From assembly GCA_028751875.1 (NCBI GenBank), contig CM054135.1, forward strand, positions 56,451,594 through 56,515,593: DNA of 64,000 nt, given 5' to 3'. The notes under the pieces are model-generated. The model saw only the letters and a list, made by a program, of their open reading frames with translations, ran no database searches and had not been told where the DNA came from. Of the stretch, positions 41,283 to 54,878 are shown piece by piece. Every line of letters begins with the position of its first letter. Positions within the stretch are counted from its first letter, which is position 1. Position numbers and translations under genes: made by a program. This stretch comes from Rapana venosa (taxonomy: Eukaryota > Mollusca > Gastropoda > Neogastropoda > Muricidae).

Positions 41283-44200
41283 GCAGAATACTCCCCCAGT
41301 CATAAAAATCGGTAATGAAAGTCTTCTGAGGCGGACGATAAAAAGCAATGGTAATGTGTTGAAGACAGTGCAGACACGCTAAGCACATTATAACAGTTCA
41401 CCTCTGCAAGAAAAGAAAGAACAATAAGAATATAACTTTCTGAAAATCACACAAAACAGAAACAGGCAGTGCACACATTTCACACAGGAGATCACAACCT
41501 TACAATACTTCTTTTTTATTAGTTTTTTTTTTAGTAACTGAAATACATCTATTTGTAAGCTTATTTTCTTAATCTCCTGCTCCCATACACTCAAAAAGAT
41601 GATTTTTGCAACATCAGCCAAAGTAGCGATCACAAGAGCAGTACCATGATCATCATAAAACTTTATCATAAAAAAGTCATAAAAATCTCTGAATCATACA
41701 CAAGATCTTAAGGTTTTGAACAATAAACTCATGTCTTCGACCAAACTTGATGGAAACACCCAGGACACTTTAAAAAAAAAAAAAAAAAGGTTGGGCACAA
41801 ACATTAATGGCAACAGTGAAAATCTAAGTGTTCTGATGATTTCTTAAACATTCCTGTTCCAGTACACCAAGCTGTATCATTCTAGCGAATTTTTTTTAAT
41901 AAAACAAAAGAAAGCAGCAAAGTTATTTTATTAACAACTGCAAACATTACCAGAAGAGTTTAGTCTCTTGAAGTGTTTGAAACAAAACAAGGCAATATGA
42001 CAGCAAACAGACAGCAGAAACAAAGATGCAAATGGACAAGGCAGCAGAAAAATTCAGAAAAACAACACTATAGAAATAGAGCCAATTACAAACAATAAAT
42101 AAATTTGAAAAAACTAAAGAGAACATAGTAAAGACTAAACAAATCAATGCAATGGGAGAAAAAAAAAGAAATTGAAAACCATATTTTAAGCTGGGTAAAG
42201 GCATACCCAACACTAAAATAGATACAGCTCCTTGCCTTTACATTCTAATTAAGACATGTTCCAAGATTTTGACTTCCAAAGAGTGCACAATGGCTGGTCA
42301 AAAGCAGTTGTAACATGAAAAAGCTGATCAGGAAAGGTTTAAAAAAAATAATTTAAAAAACCCACAAACTTGTAAGCAAGCACATTTTTTTTTTGTAGAC
42401 AGGTGAAAGAGAGAACAGTGATTTCCTTTTATTGGTAAATTAAATGCAACTCATCAAGGAAGAAATATCAGACACCTATACCTACTGCATCTGTATTGAA
42501 GTTAGCTGCGCATTCACACTCTTCTACTGGCAAACGACCAAAACAATAATGGTGTTAAAAATGAACTCACTTGCTGCCACTGTATACAAAACAAACTGAA
42601 GGGAACAAAACTTATTTTCACAATCATGTATTCCGAACTTACTGATCAACTAAAATTAGACCAAAAATTCATTTTTTTTAAAAAACAACAACAAAAGTTG
42701 CACAGTATAATAATTTATGATAAAGGCATTACATGAATACTTCACTGGATACTATCATAATCATCACAATGCAAAGTAACACAACTTCCAAGCTCAGCAC
42801 AGTACTGTTTTCGGGGGAAAAAGGGTTACATTATTGATTATTCTATGATTTAGGGGAAAGGGGGAGGAGGTTAGTACATTCTATACAAGGTAGATGACAA
42901 AGTGTTGTCAAACAAACATGCTGAAACATGCTGGCGATGAAGTTTTACTCAATGAAACATCTCTGAGGAGAAATGGGGAATGGCTGGCAAAATCACAACT
43001 GGCCAACAGACAGGTAGTTTAGGTAAGCTGTCTACTGAATGATTAACACAGCTTGACCAAAACTGTGACAAGTTACTGTATTTCACAGATTACCTTACTC
43101 AAGGGCCAAGTTTCCAGAAAAATGGGAGCTTCACAAAACAGTGTACCAGTGATTTTTTTTTTTTAAGTTCACTGTAATGTCAGTCACTACAATCCTAGCT
43201 TGACATGATTACAACAAATTCTGAAGCATGCAAAATACGTATCGTTTAACTTTCACTGTTCTTATTCTAGTGATACAGCTTTTCCCCCCTGTTTTATTAT
43301 TGTCTCTTACTGTAATTCTTGACATGAGATTTATTTTTTTTATCCCACTTGCTTTGAGAGCAACACCAAGGACAGGCATGGCAAACAGATCCATTACTAA
43401 GAGGATATGAATACAACTGCAGTACATAGGAAGACATACGAAAAGAGCTTTTTGAGCTGTGATGATGTAGCTCCACATGTTGCTAACATGTGTGCTTAAC
43501 AGTTATACTGATACTTAATTTGAAAAGAAACAACAATAAGACATCGCTGAAATTTAGTGTCTGACCAATGCCACCAAGTTCACAAACTCAAAAACTGAGC
43601 AAGATGACCTCCCTTCGTATAACATATGCCTCAAGTTCTAAGAAACATCATCATTGTGCATGTCCGACACAACTAATAAAGCACAAAAATACATAGTTGG
43701 TTGTGGTACTCCCTGTGTTTATCAAAGGAGCTGAATGCACAAACAGCTGAAAATGATTATTTCCACAATAGCACGAGAATGGATACCCAGACTACAGAAA
43801 ACATACCAGCACCTGACACACAAACTGCTGGAAACACCGTCTTTAAAACCACCACTACTGGCACTGGGTGCACAACTAAAACAAGTTACCCTTCCACCTG
43901 CACAAGCCAGGACCAGCCAAAAGGGAGCATCAGAACTTTGGGGTTTTTTTTCCTTCAGGGGATGCATTATAGGTTCCCTTCAGACAAATTTCATATGTAA
44001 AAGCGAAAGAATATGAAAAAGATCCCATCTGTGAAAGAATAAAAGAAAGATGCTACTAGATAAGAGGTAGCAGACTGTCACCCAACTACCCTTCACAGAG
44101 TCCATGTGCGGTCTTTAACCAGACACACCAAAGGACAGACTGGCAGAGTGAACTAGCCACGAATGAAGAGTGGAGAGGCTGGCTTCAGACTCAATGCTGT

Positions 44201-46208
44201 CATCGCTTCTTTGGATATCTTTTCTATTCAGCACTAATGACAATTTTCAAAACCTCTCTAACTCCAGAAGGGATGAAAACTCTCGTCCAAATAAACCAAG
44301 CTTGAAAAGGGAAGGACTGTAACGTATCTTTTTCATAAAATCAATGTTTATCATGACTGGCTCTATTGACATATTCATTCACCATAGCTTCACTGGTAGG
44401 TTTTTTCTTTCCACATTCTGGAGAATTCCCACACAAAGAACACACAAAAACTTTTATCGGAGGGATTCTAAAATTTCATTTTCTATGTGTTGTGACCGCA
44501 GATGTATATCGTTTTACACATGATCACTGTTTCTCTTCACTAGTACACAAGTTCTACATCCTGAGATAAGAGTAGTAACTGATCCTACATTCAGGACGAA
44601 GTATAGGTAACAACTCACACCTAGTCTGCGTAAGGAATGTGTCATCTAACAACGGGGTTTTGCAGACAATACAAAACGATGCTTTTTTCCATTGCGTTTC
44701 CAGCACAAGTCTTGTGGCCTGGTTTTCAACAACCATGGTTCATAAACATGGACAGTCAACACCAAAGCGCATGCAACTGTTTGGTGTTCGGTCATAGACT
44801 CTCTCTCAAGCATGCTCTCGCTCACTCACTCACTCACTCACTCATCACTCTCACACACACACACACACACAGTGACACACCAAGTTCCACCTCTAAAGAA
44901 CCAAAGGCCACAATCATTTTTAGCAGCTCAATCAACACCTCTACAAAATGCAAGTAAAAAATAAATACAAAAACCTCTTAAAAATGCAACCTGTAGGACT
45001 TAAGCTCTTCATATCAGGACAAGTACAATTACTAGCATGTGCACACACACACACACACACACACATGCAGGCACGCACACACACACATGAGCATCACACT
45101 GATATGACAGAAGTGAGCAAAACTTCAGTTTATCCTGAAGCTCCACCGGTGAAGGGAGGGACCAACACCAGCGATGCCATGATGCATGAACAATTATTCA
45201 TCCATCCACAGACCAAGCATCGCACAAGACATTATCTACTGATGAATATATATATATATATATGTGTGCTTTTTCTGGCAGAAGGTATACCCTTGGCAGG
45301 CAGATTCTTCATCAGAGACCTGGGACTGAACACTGGCAGCATGAACATTTCACTCGAATCACCTTCCCCGAACAGCAAACTACACTCCATTCTGATTAAA
45401 TTCATAGCATTCTCTGACACTGTCGCTGTAAAAAAACCAAAAACTCATAAAATATAAACATCCCATTCCAAATCCCATCACCACCATACCCTCGAATGCA
45501 AAGAACCCTGATGGAATGTGTTGCATGGAACAAGAAAAACACTTCAAGCTTTACCGCATATATGACGGAGGCAGTCTTTTACAAGCTCAACATGTCAGTG
45601 AAGAGAACCTGTATAGGAAAATATTCTATTCAGCACCTAGCATCATTCACACAGCCAGCTAACTACACAACACACCTTTTCTGCATATACAAGAGTCCGA
45701 AAGCTTTGGCTCCTCATGGGCAGGCTCGATTCCTCACTCATGCAGCCTGCCCAGACCTTTGCCTTGTAACACATTTCTCTGCATCTTCTACTCTCTGTTC
45801 TCAAATACATACACACACAAACAAACACACTTTCATTCCATTGCACTGTAAAGCTCTGCAAGCACCCACAACCTTGATGCACAGACACAGCAAGCAGACC
45901 ATTGGCTGAAGACACACTTCAGTTTCCAGTCTTGGGAACAGTTGTGAACGAAAAGCTCCCACATCAGAAATGACAGTGAACATGGAGAATCTGCTGCACC
46001 CTGTCACTGGACTACCCCTTCAGGACGGGCCACATCCTGCAGCACTCGTGTCTTCTTGGACGTTTTGTCAACAGAGCAAGCTCTCTGCCCCTCCTGTGGC
46101 TGCGTCGATGTAACCTTGTTGGCTGGGTTTATGGTGAGTGAGGGCTGTCAGTGTGGCTTTCTCCACTGGGGCTTGCTGCTGTTCTCCCTCAACTGAACTC
46201 TTCCCAGG
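41283..46208 (-). other. Inferred long 3' UTR of the LLGL gene
   Basis: No conserved coding is visible across about 4.9 kb after the LLGL stop codon. From about 41 kb rightward the plus strand turns A-rich, as expected if the minus strand is transcribed. It contains (CTCA)n and (CA)n tracts (44820-44875), (CA)n at 45039-45065 and (TA)n at 45247-45262. The 3' UTR reading is inference; part could be intergenic. Confidence 0.4.
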
Positions 46209-49200
46209 TTAGGCTGGAAAGAAAAATGATTGACCAAATATAACAGACTCATCAAGGCACAGTTAAAAATATAAACTGAACCCAGTACTCAATGAATTTC
46301 AAATGACAAAAAGGAAAGAAAAATGAAAACCTTTCTCTTCTGGATGTTGTCTGATTCTGATTCAAGAGCAAGCTGTTCTATGTCAAAAAGAACAAAAATC
46401 AACAGTAATTGTGGGTGTTGATCAATATTGGCACAGCAGCTTTTAATGCAAGTGTTTAAGTCAAAACGAAGAAAAATCAACAGTTCCTGTGGGTGCAGTT
46501 TTTAATGATAAATCATAACAATGCCTGGCCTGGCAGACAGCAAGATATAAACAAACAAGACCAGACCTTTCGCCATGATTTCAGTCTGCTCATGTCTGTT
46601 ACAGGAAACTGGTAGCTCATCACATAAAAGTTTCATGCAAAGTTTGTATTTTACAATCAACAGAGCTCATGAGCATACGAAAAGCAGCCACCTGTTTGGA
46701 AAAATTAACAGCCGTCTGCAAATGCTGCAGAAGAGGAAATAACAAAAAAGTACCACAAAAAAATACTTAACAGACAGACAAACAATGCTGCAACAACAAA
46801 GGAACATCACCATTCTCATCAGCCAGTTCTCTAACACTTACCGGACACCTCTGGTGGCAAAGGAGAAGGAGCGGTCACCGTGACCACCGTTGTATCTGTA
46901 GTGATCATGGTGGTTGTCTGACTGCTGTTGGCATTGTCCGCGCTGCACAGATGTGACACTTTCATGCTTTTCTGATACCAGGAATTCATCTTGCTCAACA
47001 CTAAATCCTTGTTCTCTTTAAAAAAAAATCTGATGGCACCTCACACTCTGTTCATCTCACACAACATGCAAATAGTCTCATATCCTACCTAACATTCACA
47101 CATGCACAGATAAATGACAACTGTATAAGGGGTGTTCGAAAATTCCTTAAGACTCTCGGGAATGAAAACACTTATTAACAATTCAGCCAGGTCATTTTCT
47201 GAAAGAACCTTCCATGGACCGACACACAAGTGGCCATCCTCCCAAACTTAGTTCGTTCAGGCCTGGGACCACATGGCCACGCCTATACTGTCCTCATCCT
47301 TCATCGGTCGGTTGTCTTTCTCATCTATACTGTTCTGAGGCCCTTGTGAAGGCTCCAATAGCATCTTCTGGGGCCTCCCTGGGACTATGTTCCCTGCCAC
47401 AAATTCTTGACATGAGGACACAGTAGTCATTTCTGAAGAGGTCTGGTGAAATGAGAGGATGAGACAAAAGCAGCACTCTCTCTGAAGCCAGGAACCCTGC
47501 CCTAGCGAAGGTTAGGTAGTATGTGCAGATGTGTTGTCAAGATGAAGTATGAATCTAAATAAACCTGTATGCAGATGGCACTCATGCCAAGCCCTGAACA
47601 CTGCTGGCAAATAGTGACGAACTGACCACAGTGACGAACTGACCTGTCCTCAAAGGCATGGAAGCTACATGCCCTGATCTGGCCATGAAACGTGCCACCG
47701 CTGGTTTTCCTGTACTTGGAGTTCTTTTAACTTTGGCAGGATGGGGGTCACCTTGAACCACCCAGACTGACAGTCAAACTGACAAACCCAGGTTTTCTCC
47801 CCCTTAAAGCCTTCCATGTCCATTTAGAATGCACGTCTTCCCTTATGAGTTACTCTAAAGAACTGAAGTTTTCTGAGGTAGTGGTTTTTAGAGGGTGACC
47901 TGGACAGGTATCGTGTTCCAGGCTCCATCTAACCTGCTTGACTTCACTGGGAAAACTGCACACTGTGGCTTTGCATGGAGCAACCATCCCAAAAGTTGGG
48001 GGGGATTGGATTTTCATACCAATCAACCCTTTCTTGAAGTCATAGTAAATCATGACCCAGAGATCGCGATTCTTGAGATCCATGTCATTTCTAAAAGTGA
48101 TTGGTCAGTAACTTTTATTAACAATCCATTCTGTTAAAAATCACCAAACACTAAAGCATCATTTTTTGGCATCCAAAATTGCAAAAGGCTACTTCGGATA
48201 ACCTTCTGTTGTATATGACATCATACCGCCAGAAACCTGAAGTCAATCAAAGAAATTCTAGAACATCCCTTATAGCAGTCAGAAGCAGATGAAATTTAAG
48301 ATGGACTCTTCTCGTACAACAGCATACTGACACAATATTTTACAATTTTTCAAAAAAATGATTTGAATGACAACAATGAGGAAAAAAATCACAACAATCA
48401 CCATGAAAAAAAATACGAAAAAGGACAGAAAAGGACTTCCTGATTATATTTGCAACAATTAAAATCCCTTTTCAAAATCACTGTTTCTAAATACTTAACA
48501 CAAAAATTAAGGATTTTTCTACCTTCCATATCTGTTACAGGATCTTCACAAAATGTGGTCCCCCCCGAAAAAAAAAAAAGCAACGAACAAGACATGGGCT
48601 AATCAAATACCTTAAAAGAAAGATTAGGAGTTCAAAAGTATGGCAGTTACCATGATGTGGGCATGGAAATTGTTACATAACCTAGCCCCATCCAAAAAAA
48701 AAATATTTTAAAAAATTTTTTAAATCAGTACAGGATACAGTCCTGAATAGATGGTGCCCTGGTTATCTTCAGACCCCGAGAGATTTCCAGAAAAGAAGTG
48801 GCTTCTGTAGTGTGAACCTGGTAAGATGTCCTAAAAATGGCCTTAACATGACTTTCCACCAACTGACCCTTATATATAGAAACATTTTCAAAAAAGTGGC
48901 CGTGCCCTGTAAAAATAAATTCTGAAAAGCTGTTACCCTGGTACTCTGAAAGTTTGAGGGGACACAAAACTCCACTAGATTTTGCCTTAAATTTAGCGGT
49001 ACCATAATGAAGAAAAACACAGCGACTCTTAAAAGAGTGGAATCAGAAATAATGTTGCTACTAACATTTTGTAAACTGAGCAGTTTCCTGATATCCCCTT
49101 ATGAAGGTTCAGAATTACGGCTCTGACAAGATGGAGAAGAAAAGGCTTTAAAAAAAGACACACTCCTGAAGTACCTAGTAAACCCATAGATATCCACAAT

Positions 49201-52200
49201 ACTTCCTTTTCAAAGGACTTGCCTAACACCACAAAGAGACTCGGTGACTACAACCACTGACCACACTTCCTTCCCAAGCCGCTCCTACAACTAAACAGCG
49301 GGTGAAACTTACATGTGGTCACGCACACTATCCATGGTGATGTCAGCGGAAGAGGAGTCCATGCGAGAGTCATTGGCGTGACTGTCGCTAAGGCCGGAGG
49401 TGACGTCTGACGCTTCGTAAGTTCCTGTCTCTCCCCCTCCCTCACTGTCGTCATGGCTTGACAAATAAGTCATGACACACTGTCAGCTACACTGACTAGC
49501 AGCCCCACCTGCCCCCCTTAACACAAATGGCTAGAAATGTACCTCAGCCCTTCCAGAGGCAGAAAGAGGCCTGCTGAAAAATTGCCCAAGCAAATACTGG
49601 CCCTGCCCTTGGCAGAAAAGAACAAATTAGGAAAAAAAAAGATTCGAACAGAATACTCACCAAACTGCAGGCAGACAAGAACGAAGCAAGAAAAACGAGT
49701 AAGCAGAATATGGACCATCTTTCTGACAAACAAGTCAAAATCAGCAAGCAAACTACTGGCCATTCTCTACGCCGAAAAAAGAGGAATCAGAAAGAAAAAT
49801 AAATCAAGCCAAAAACTGATCATTCTCTGGGCAGAAACAGATTTCAGGAAAATAATCTAGGAAAGCTTTGACTATACACAAGCAAAATTTCAACTTTTTT
49901 TCAGAGTTGAAGCTGAAAAGATTAAAATAAGAAAAAGGTTAGTAAGCAAAATGCAGACCATTCCCAAGGCAGAAAAAGAGAGAACTAAGAAAAACAGCAA
50001 AGCAAGATCGTATGTTGTAGGCAGAAAGAAAGTGGACAGAGAAAAATAACCAAGCAAAATACCAACCATATGCTAATAAAACCAAAATGAAGAAACTAAT
50101 ATGACAGATAAAGGAAAAATACTGTTCAGTATCCATGCAGATAAGTGTGCTAAATGTCTAGTTATAATCTAGACAACTACAGTACATTAGTAAAATAATC
50201 TAGCAAAAAAACAAAAATAACAAAATACAACTAAATCTTAGCGCACAAGCAGAGCTGAGAAAAGAGTCAAGCAAACCACAGGTTGTAAAATAAGCAGTAC
50301 ACTGGTTATCTTCAAAGCAGAAAATAAAGTGGGAAAAAAGCCAATACACTGGTTATCTTCAAAGCGGAAAGAAAGCAGCCCAAAGTAAATATGCAAGCAA
50401 AATACTCACCTTGTTGTAAGCAGGAAAATATGACGCGAGAAAAAGAAAGGCTACATAATAAAAGTAACTATGATCATGACCCCTGTTAGTTCCAAACCAC
50501 CACCACCAGAACATTATAGACAACACACACTTCTTCCCTTGAGACTGCATGCCAACAGTATTCCCTTGCATCATTTCACTGCAGCTGTTAGTTCTATCAT
50601 TTCATTTCATTTCATGTTGTTCACAGCCCAACTGACCACAAAGGCTATACCTGGGCTGTCATCTTCTGACCTCCGACAATCACCAGGCATACTGAGAGCA
50701 GAACTACGGTGTCTAACTCCACACCTAGTTCAGTCAACAGTGCCTGAGTTTACAATGTCTGCAAGCTGGCAATTCTATTCAACATGCGCTCAAACAAGCC
50801 AGACAAAAATAGTGATAAGAGACTATTGGTGAAGTTAGTAACTAGGACATACTTATTAACGTACTTAGGACAAGCTCATTTATGCACTTAGGGCATATTC
50901 AGAGTTAATGCACTTATATCTTATCATGAAGGCATCTCACCACTGAAAGCTTCTGGTTTTTTACTAGGCTGAAAGGGCAATCCAGCAAGCCTTGACTGCA
51001 CTTGTCTGATCTGGTACTGACTATGACCCATCAAACTGTTTTCTGCTTCGCCATTTCAGTTGCAGCATCTGTCTTCACTAACTCTCAGTGGACTGGGCTC
51101 TTGTACGTCAGTATAATGCCCATGCGAGGCTGATATTCAACCACTTTCCAATGCTTGGTAAATAATCTTCAAACCAAAATTTACACACGAAAAACAGTTT
51201 TCCCCAACTGGATAAGCTGTTTACATCTTGTCTACAACAAACATACGGAGTTAAAATATCAAACCATCCTGAAATACAAGACAAAAAAATCCTGAAATAC
51301 AAGACAAAAAAATCCTGAAATACAAGACAAAAGATCCTGAAATACAAGACAAAAGATCCTGAAATACCAGACAAGTGTGAAGGAAGGAATACACTAAATG
51401 CCGCGACACACACAAACCATACACCACAGGTCATTTCAAAGCCTACACACCACTCACCCATGATCCTCCCTCTGTGAGTGTTCCGGGGACGAGGCCACCT
51501 GGCCGTCCTGTTCAGGGGAAGGGGGGGTGATCTCCACCACGGGTTCAGCCGCCTCTGGCCGCATGCCTTCGCTCAGCTCCACCATGCACACGGGGCTGGC
51601 TGAGGAGGAGGTGGACAGCGACACCTTGCAGAACTCGGAGGGGGACTGCAGGTAGTACCCATGGCCGTCTTTGGTGAACACAAAGGAGGCTATTCCGCTG
51701 CAACGGAAGAACAGGTGAATCTAAGACAATGGGTCTTCCTGATGCCTAAGATGCGTTTCTGCCAGTTTTTTATTCATCTTCGAGTCCAAGCTTCAAAGTG
51801 TTTTTCACTCTTTCATATCATGTTTCACTAGCTTTTAAGTGTTCAATGAATGGCTATTTTGAGAAGATGTCGTCTTGGGAACATTGAAAAAATTTATCAA
51901 GAATTGTTTGACATTTTTAAAAAATAATTAACAAAAAAATAATTATAAAAAAAAAATATATATATATATATAAAGAAAAGGCAGTAAAACAGATATACAC
52001 TTTCTCTCACAGTTTCAGGCGCTGAGGTATTGAAGTGTACCGTCAGCCTACTCACTTGATGTCCTCCCTCCGGAGGGCTGGGGAAATCATCTGCCGCCTC
52101 AACGACACCACAGAGTACACTCCCAGTTCTCCCAGGTTGTTCAGACTGGCGATGTCGTGCTCACTGTAGTTGTCGCCTGCGCACAAACCAGCACACATAC

Positions 52201-54847
52201 AATCCCTGTCATCTTACTGCTGAAAATTCCTTCTTTTTTTTTCGTTTCATCTTACTGCTGAAAATTCCAATTTTTTTTTAGTGCCATCTTACTGCTGAAT
52301 ATTCCCATTTTTCTGTGTCATCTTACCGCTGAAAATCCCCATTGTTTGGCGTCATCTTACTGCTGAAAATTCCCATTGTTTGGCGTCATCTTACTGCTGA
52401 AAATTCCCATTGTTTGGCATCATCTTACTGCTGAAAATTCCCATTGTTTGACATCATCTTACTGCTGAAAATTCCCATTGTTTGGCGTCATCTTACTGCT
52501 GAAAATTCCCATTTTTCTGTGTCATCTTACTGCTGAAAATTCCCATGAAATGTTATAAAGTCTGATACAGTACAAGGTCTGAATATCTGTGCAACTTTTC
52601 TGAGAAATAGTCAACATCTTGCTTGCTCCAGCTGCAGTAAGACCTACTGTACACAAATCTTCCTTACCAGGTAGATTACTAAGACAATATCTACTCAGCT
52701 TTGTTGCATATTATTTTCATAACAAAAGATATCAACGGAAAAATGTTTGCCAGCAGAGGCTATGTGATTATGATTATTATTTTCACCAGCTGCTGACTCC
52801 ATCTCGGAGACTATTCAGCATGCTGGAACAAGGAAGGAAAACCAACTATGCTTCTAACTGGGATTTGGTTCTTGCTTTATTTCAGGTCTTTCCTGTGGTA
52901 GTTTAACGACAGTATAAAAAAACAAAAACACTGCCAGTGCCGTTTTGCTGTTTGAGGAGGGAAGGAATCAGACATGATGATGACTCCATCAGACTTGATG
53001 AAGGTTCTAGCACAGCAGGAACATTATTAGGCCAACCTTTCTTTTGATTTGCTTAAGATCTAAGCAGCAAAACCAATTCACTGCTGTGAATTACACGTCA
53101 GTATTATTCAAGCTAGTAAGAGAGTCACTACAAGTGATGAATCATATACTGCTTTGTTTTTTATAAGTACATTCAAAAGTTACAAACACGCTGTGACCAT
53201 TACTTTTAGCACAGCCATTCACACTCACATACTCCTCTCTGGTGATAAAAAACCCCAGGAACTCACCGCTTTTACTCCTGAAGCTGACAAAAGCCACGCG
53301 TCTGAGACGTGAACCATCCAGGGCAGTGATCTTGTTTTTCCAGCGAGGCTTCAGGGCAGGCAGTGTGAAAGCCTGCACAGCACACAGCTAATAGTCAGCC
53401 TACACTCGCAATGGTCCTAGTGACAGTATACACGGGGATCAACATATGATACTGCATCATACAGAACAATATAGAACACATGAACAGGCACTACAGGCTT
53501 GATGGGATGACAGTTTAAAATTCCAATATCGCTGTACTAAAAAAAATATTTTTGTGTTTTTTTGAGAATCAACGTCTGGGATGAAAATGTTCTCCGTAAA
53601 CATTACAACTGAAAAATTCTGATCCATTCCAATCCAATCCAATCACTGACCAGAGGCTGTACCAGGGCTGTCAAGAGGCTGGGAATCAAACCCAGAACGT
53701 CCCGGTTTACTTGTTGGAATCCAGAACCTCACAGTCTACTTGTGAGGCAGGTGAACATCTACACCATCCTGCCATCGTCCTTCTTACCGAATGAAATAAA
53801 TCAGGGTACCCATGTTGACAATCACTTTGCACATGTGACACAATCCACAGCCACAACAATTGCCCTTGGTAAAATCATGTGGAGAAATCAACTGTCACAG
53901 GCAAACAAAGAAAAAAAAACCAACAGTGTAGCACTATCATGCTGCAACTTGATCTGTCCCAAAAGCGCACCATAAAATTTCCCTCAATGTAATTCACATA
54001 TATAAATGCTATCCATTATCCTACAGTACAATACAATAAATTCAAATACAACACAATATTTTGCAATACACACATTATCATACCGAACCATAATACAACA
54101 CAGACATACAACCCATCATCCCATATCATACGACGCAACAAAACGACACAGCAACACAACACAACAAAGCGAAAGAACACAACACAACAGCAGCATCACG
54201 ACCTTGAGCTGTTCCTCGGAGCAGATAACGACGGAATGATGGCCCTCCATGTCGGGAGCTTTGGCGCGTTCATTGACCACCTCCAACGCCTCAGGCAGCA
54301 CACGATTCCGGCTGTCGATGACGGCGAAGTTGATGACGGGGGCCTGGTGCTTCAGCTTGATCTCTTTGGCCAGTATGCAGTCCACAGCGTTGGCTGAACG
54401 CTTTTCGCTGGCCGGCACCGTCAGGCTGTACACATACACGTGGCCTCCGTTGGTGCCTACCCACAACGACGGAGTGTTCGTGCCCCCTGTAGGTGAAAGA
54501 CAAGGTTTTTTGTGTGGATTAATCACATGTTGCAAATGCAGAATGTGAGACCTATGTTTTGGTTTATACTGACTACATCAAATCATACCAATCTGACAAA
54601 GTCTCTGTGTAACAAAAGCATTATATAGTGATAGTTCCTGAGGCACAATACAAGTTTGTTTGTTTTTTTTGGCTGTTGAAAAATTGTTAAAACATGTCTT
54701 ACCACTGGTGAAGACGTTGATAATCTTACCAACACAAAAGCTTCAAACTTGAAAACATTTTTCTTTTTCTTTCTCCTATCCTACACAAACTCTCTCTCAT
54801 TCACTTTCACACTCTCCTTCTATCTCTCCGTCTCTCTCTTACACTTT

Positions 54848-54878
<31 letters not shown>

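Larger units (their letters stand above)
46209..49456 (-). other. LLGL segments 15-17: divergent C-terminal tail
   Basis: Segment 15 is acidic and serine-rich ([20 protein letters not shown]) and loosely matches the human SATSADTTLDTT region. Segment 16 is Thr/Val-rich and ends PLPPEVS. Segment 17 adds only the last two bases of an Ala codon and then TAA. The human ending AHACAILIK is not found. Using an AG 13 bp or so further into the last exon would give a slightly longer tail (VQLRENSSKPQWRKPH), so the exact C-terminus is uncertain. Confidence 0.65.

Noticed and set aside
44948..45457. 169-codon plus-strand ORF
   Set aside because: It is antisense to the inferred LLGL 3' UTR, contains (CA)n-coded His/Thr runs and (TA)n, and has no conserved motif.
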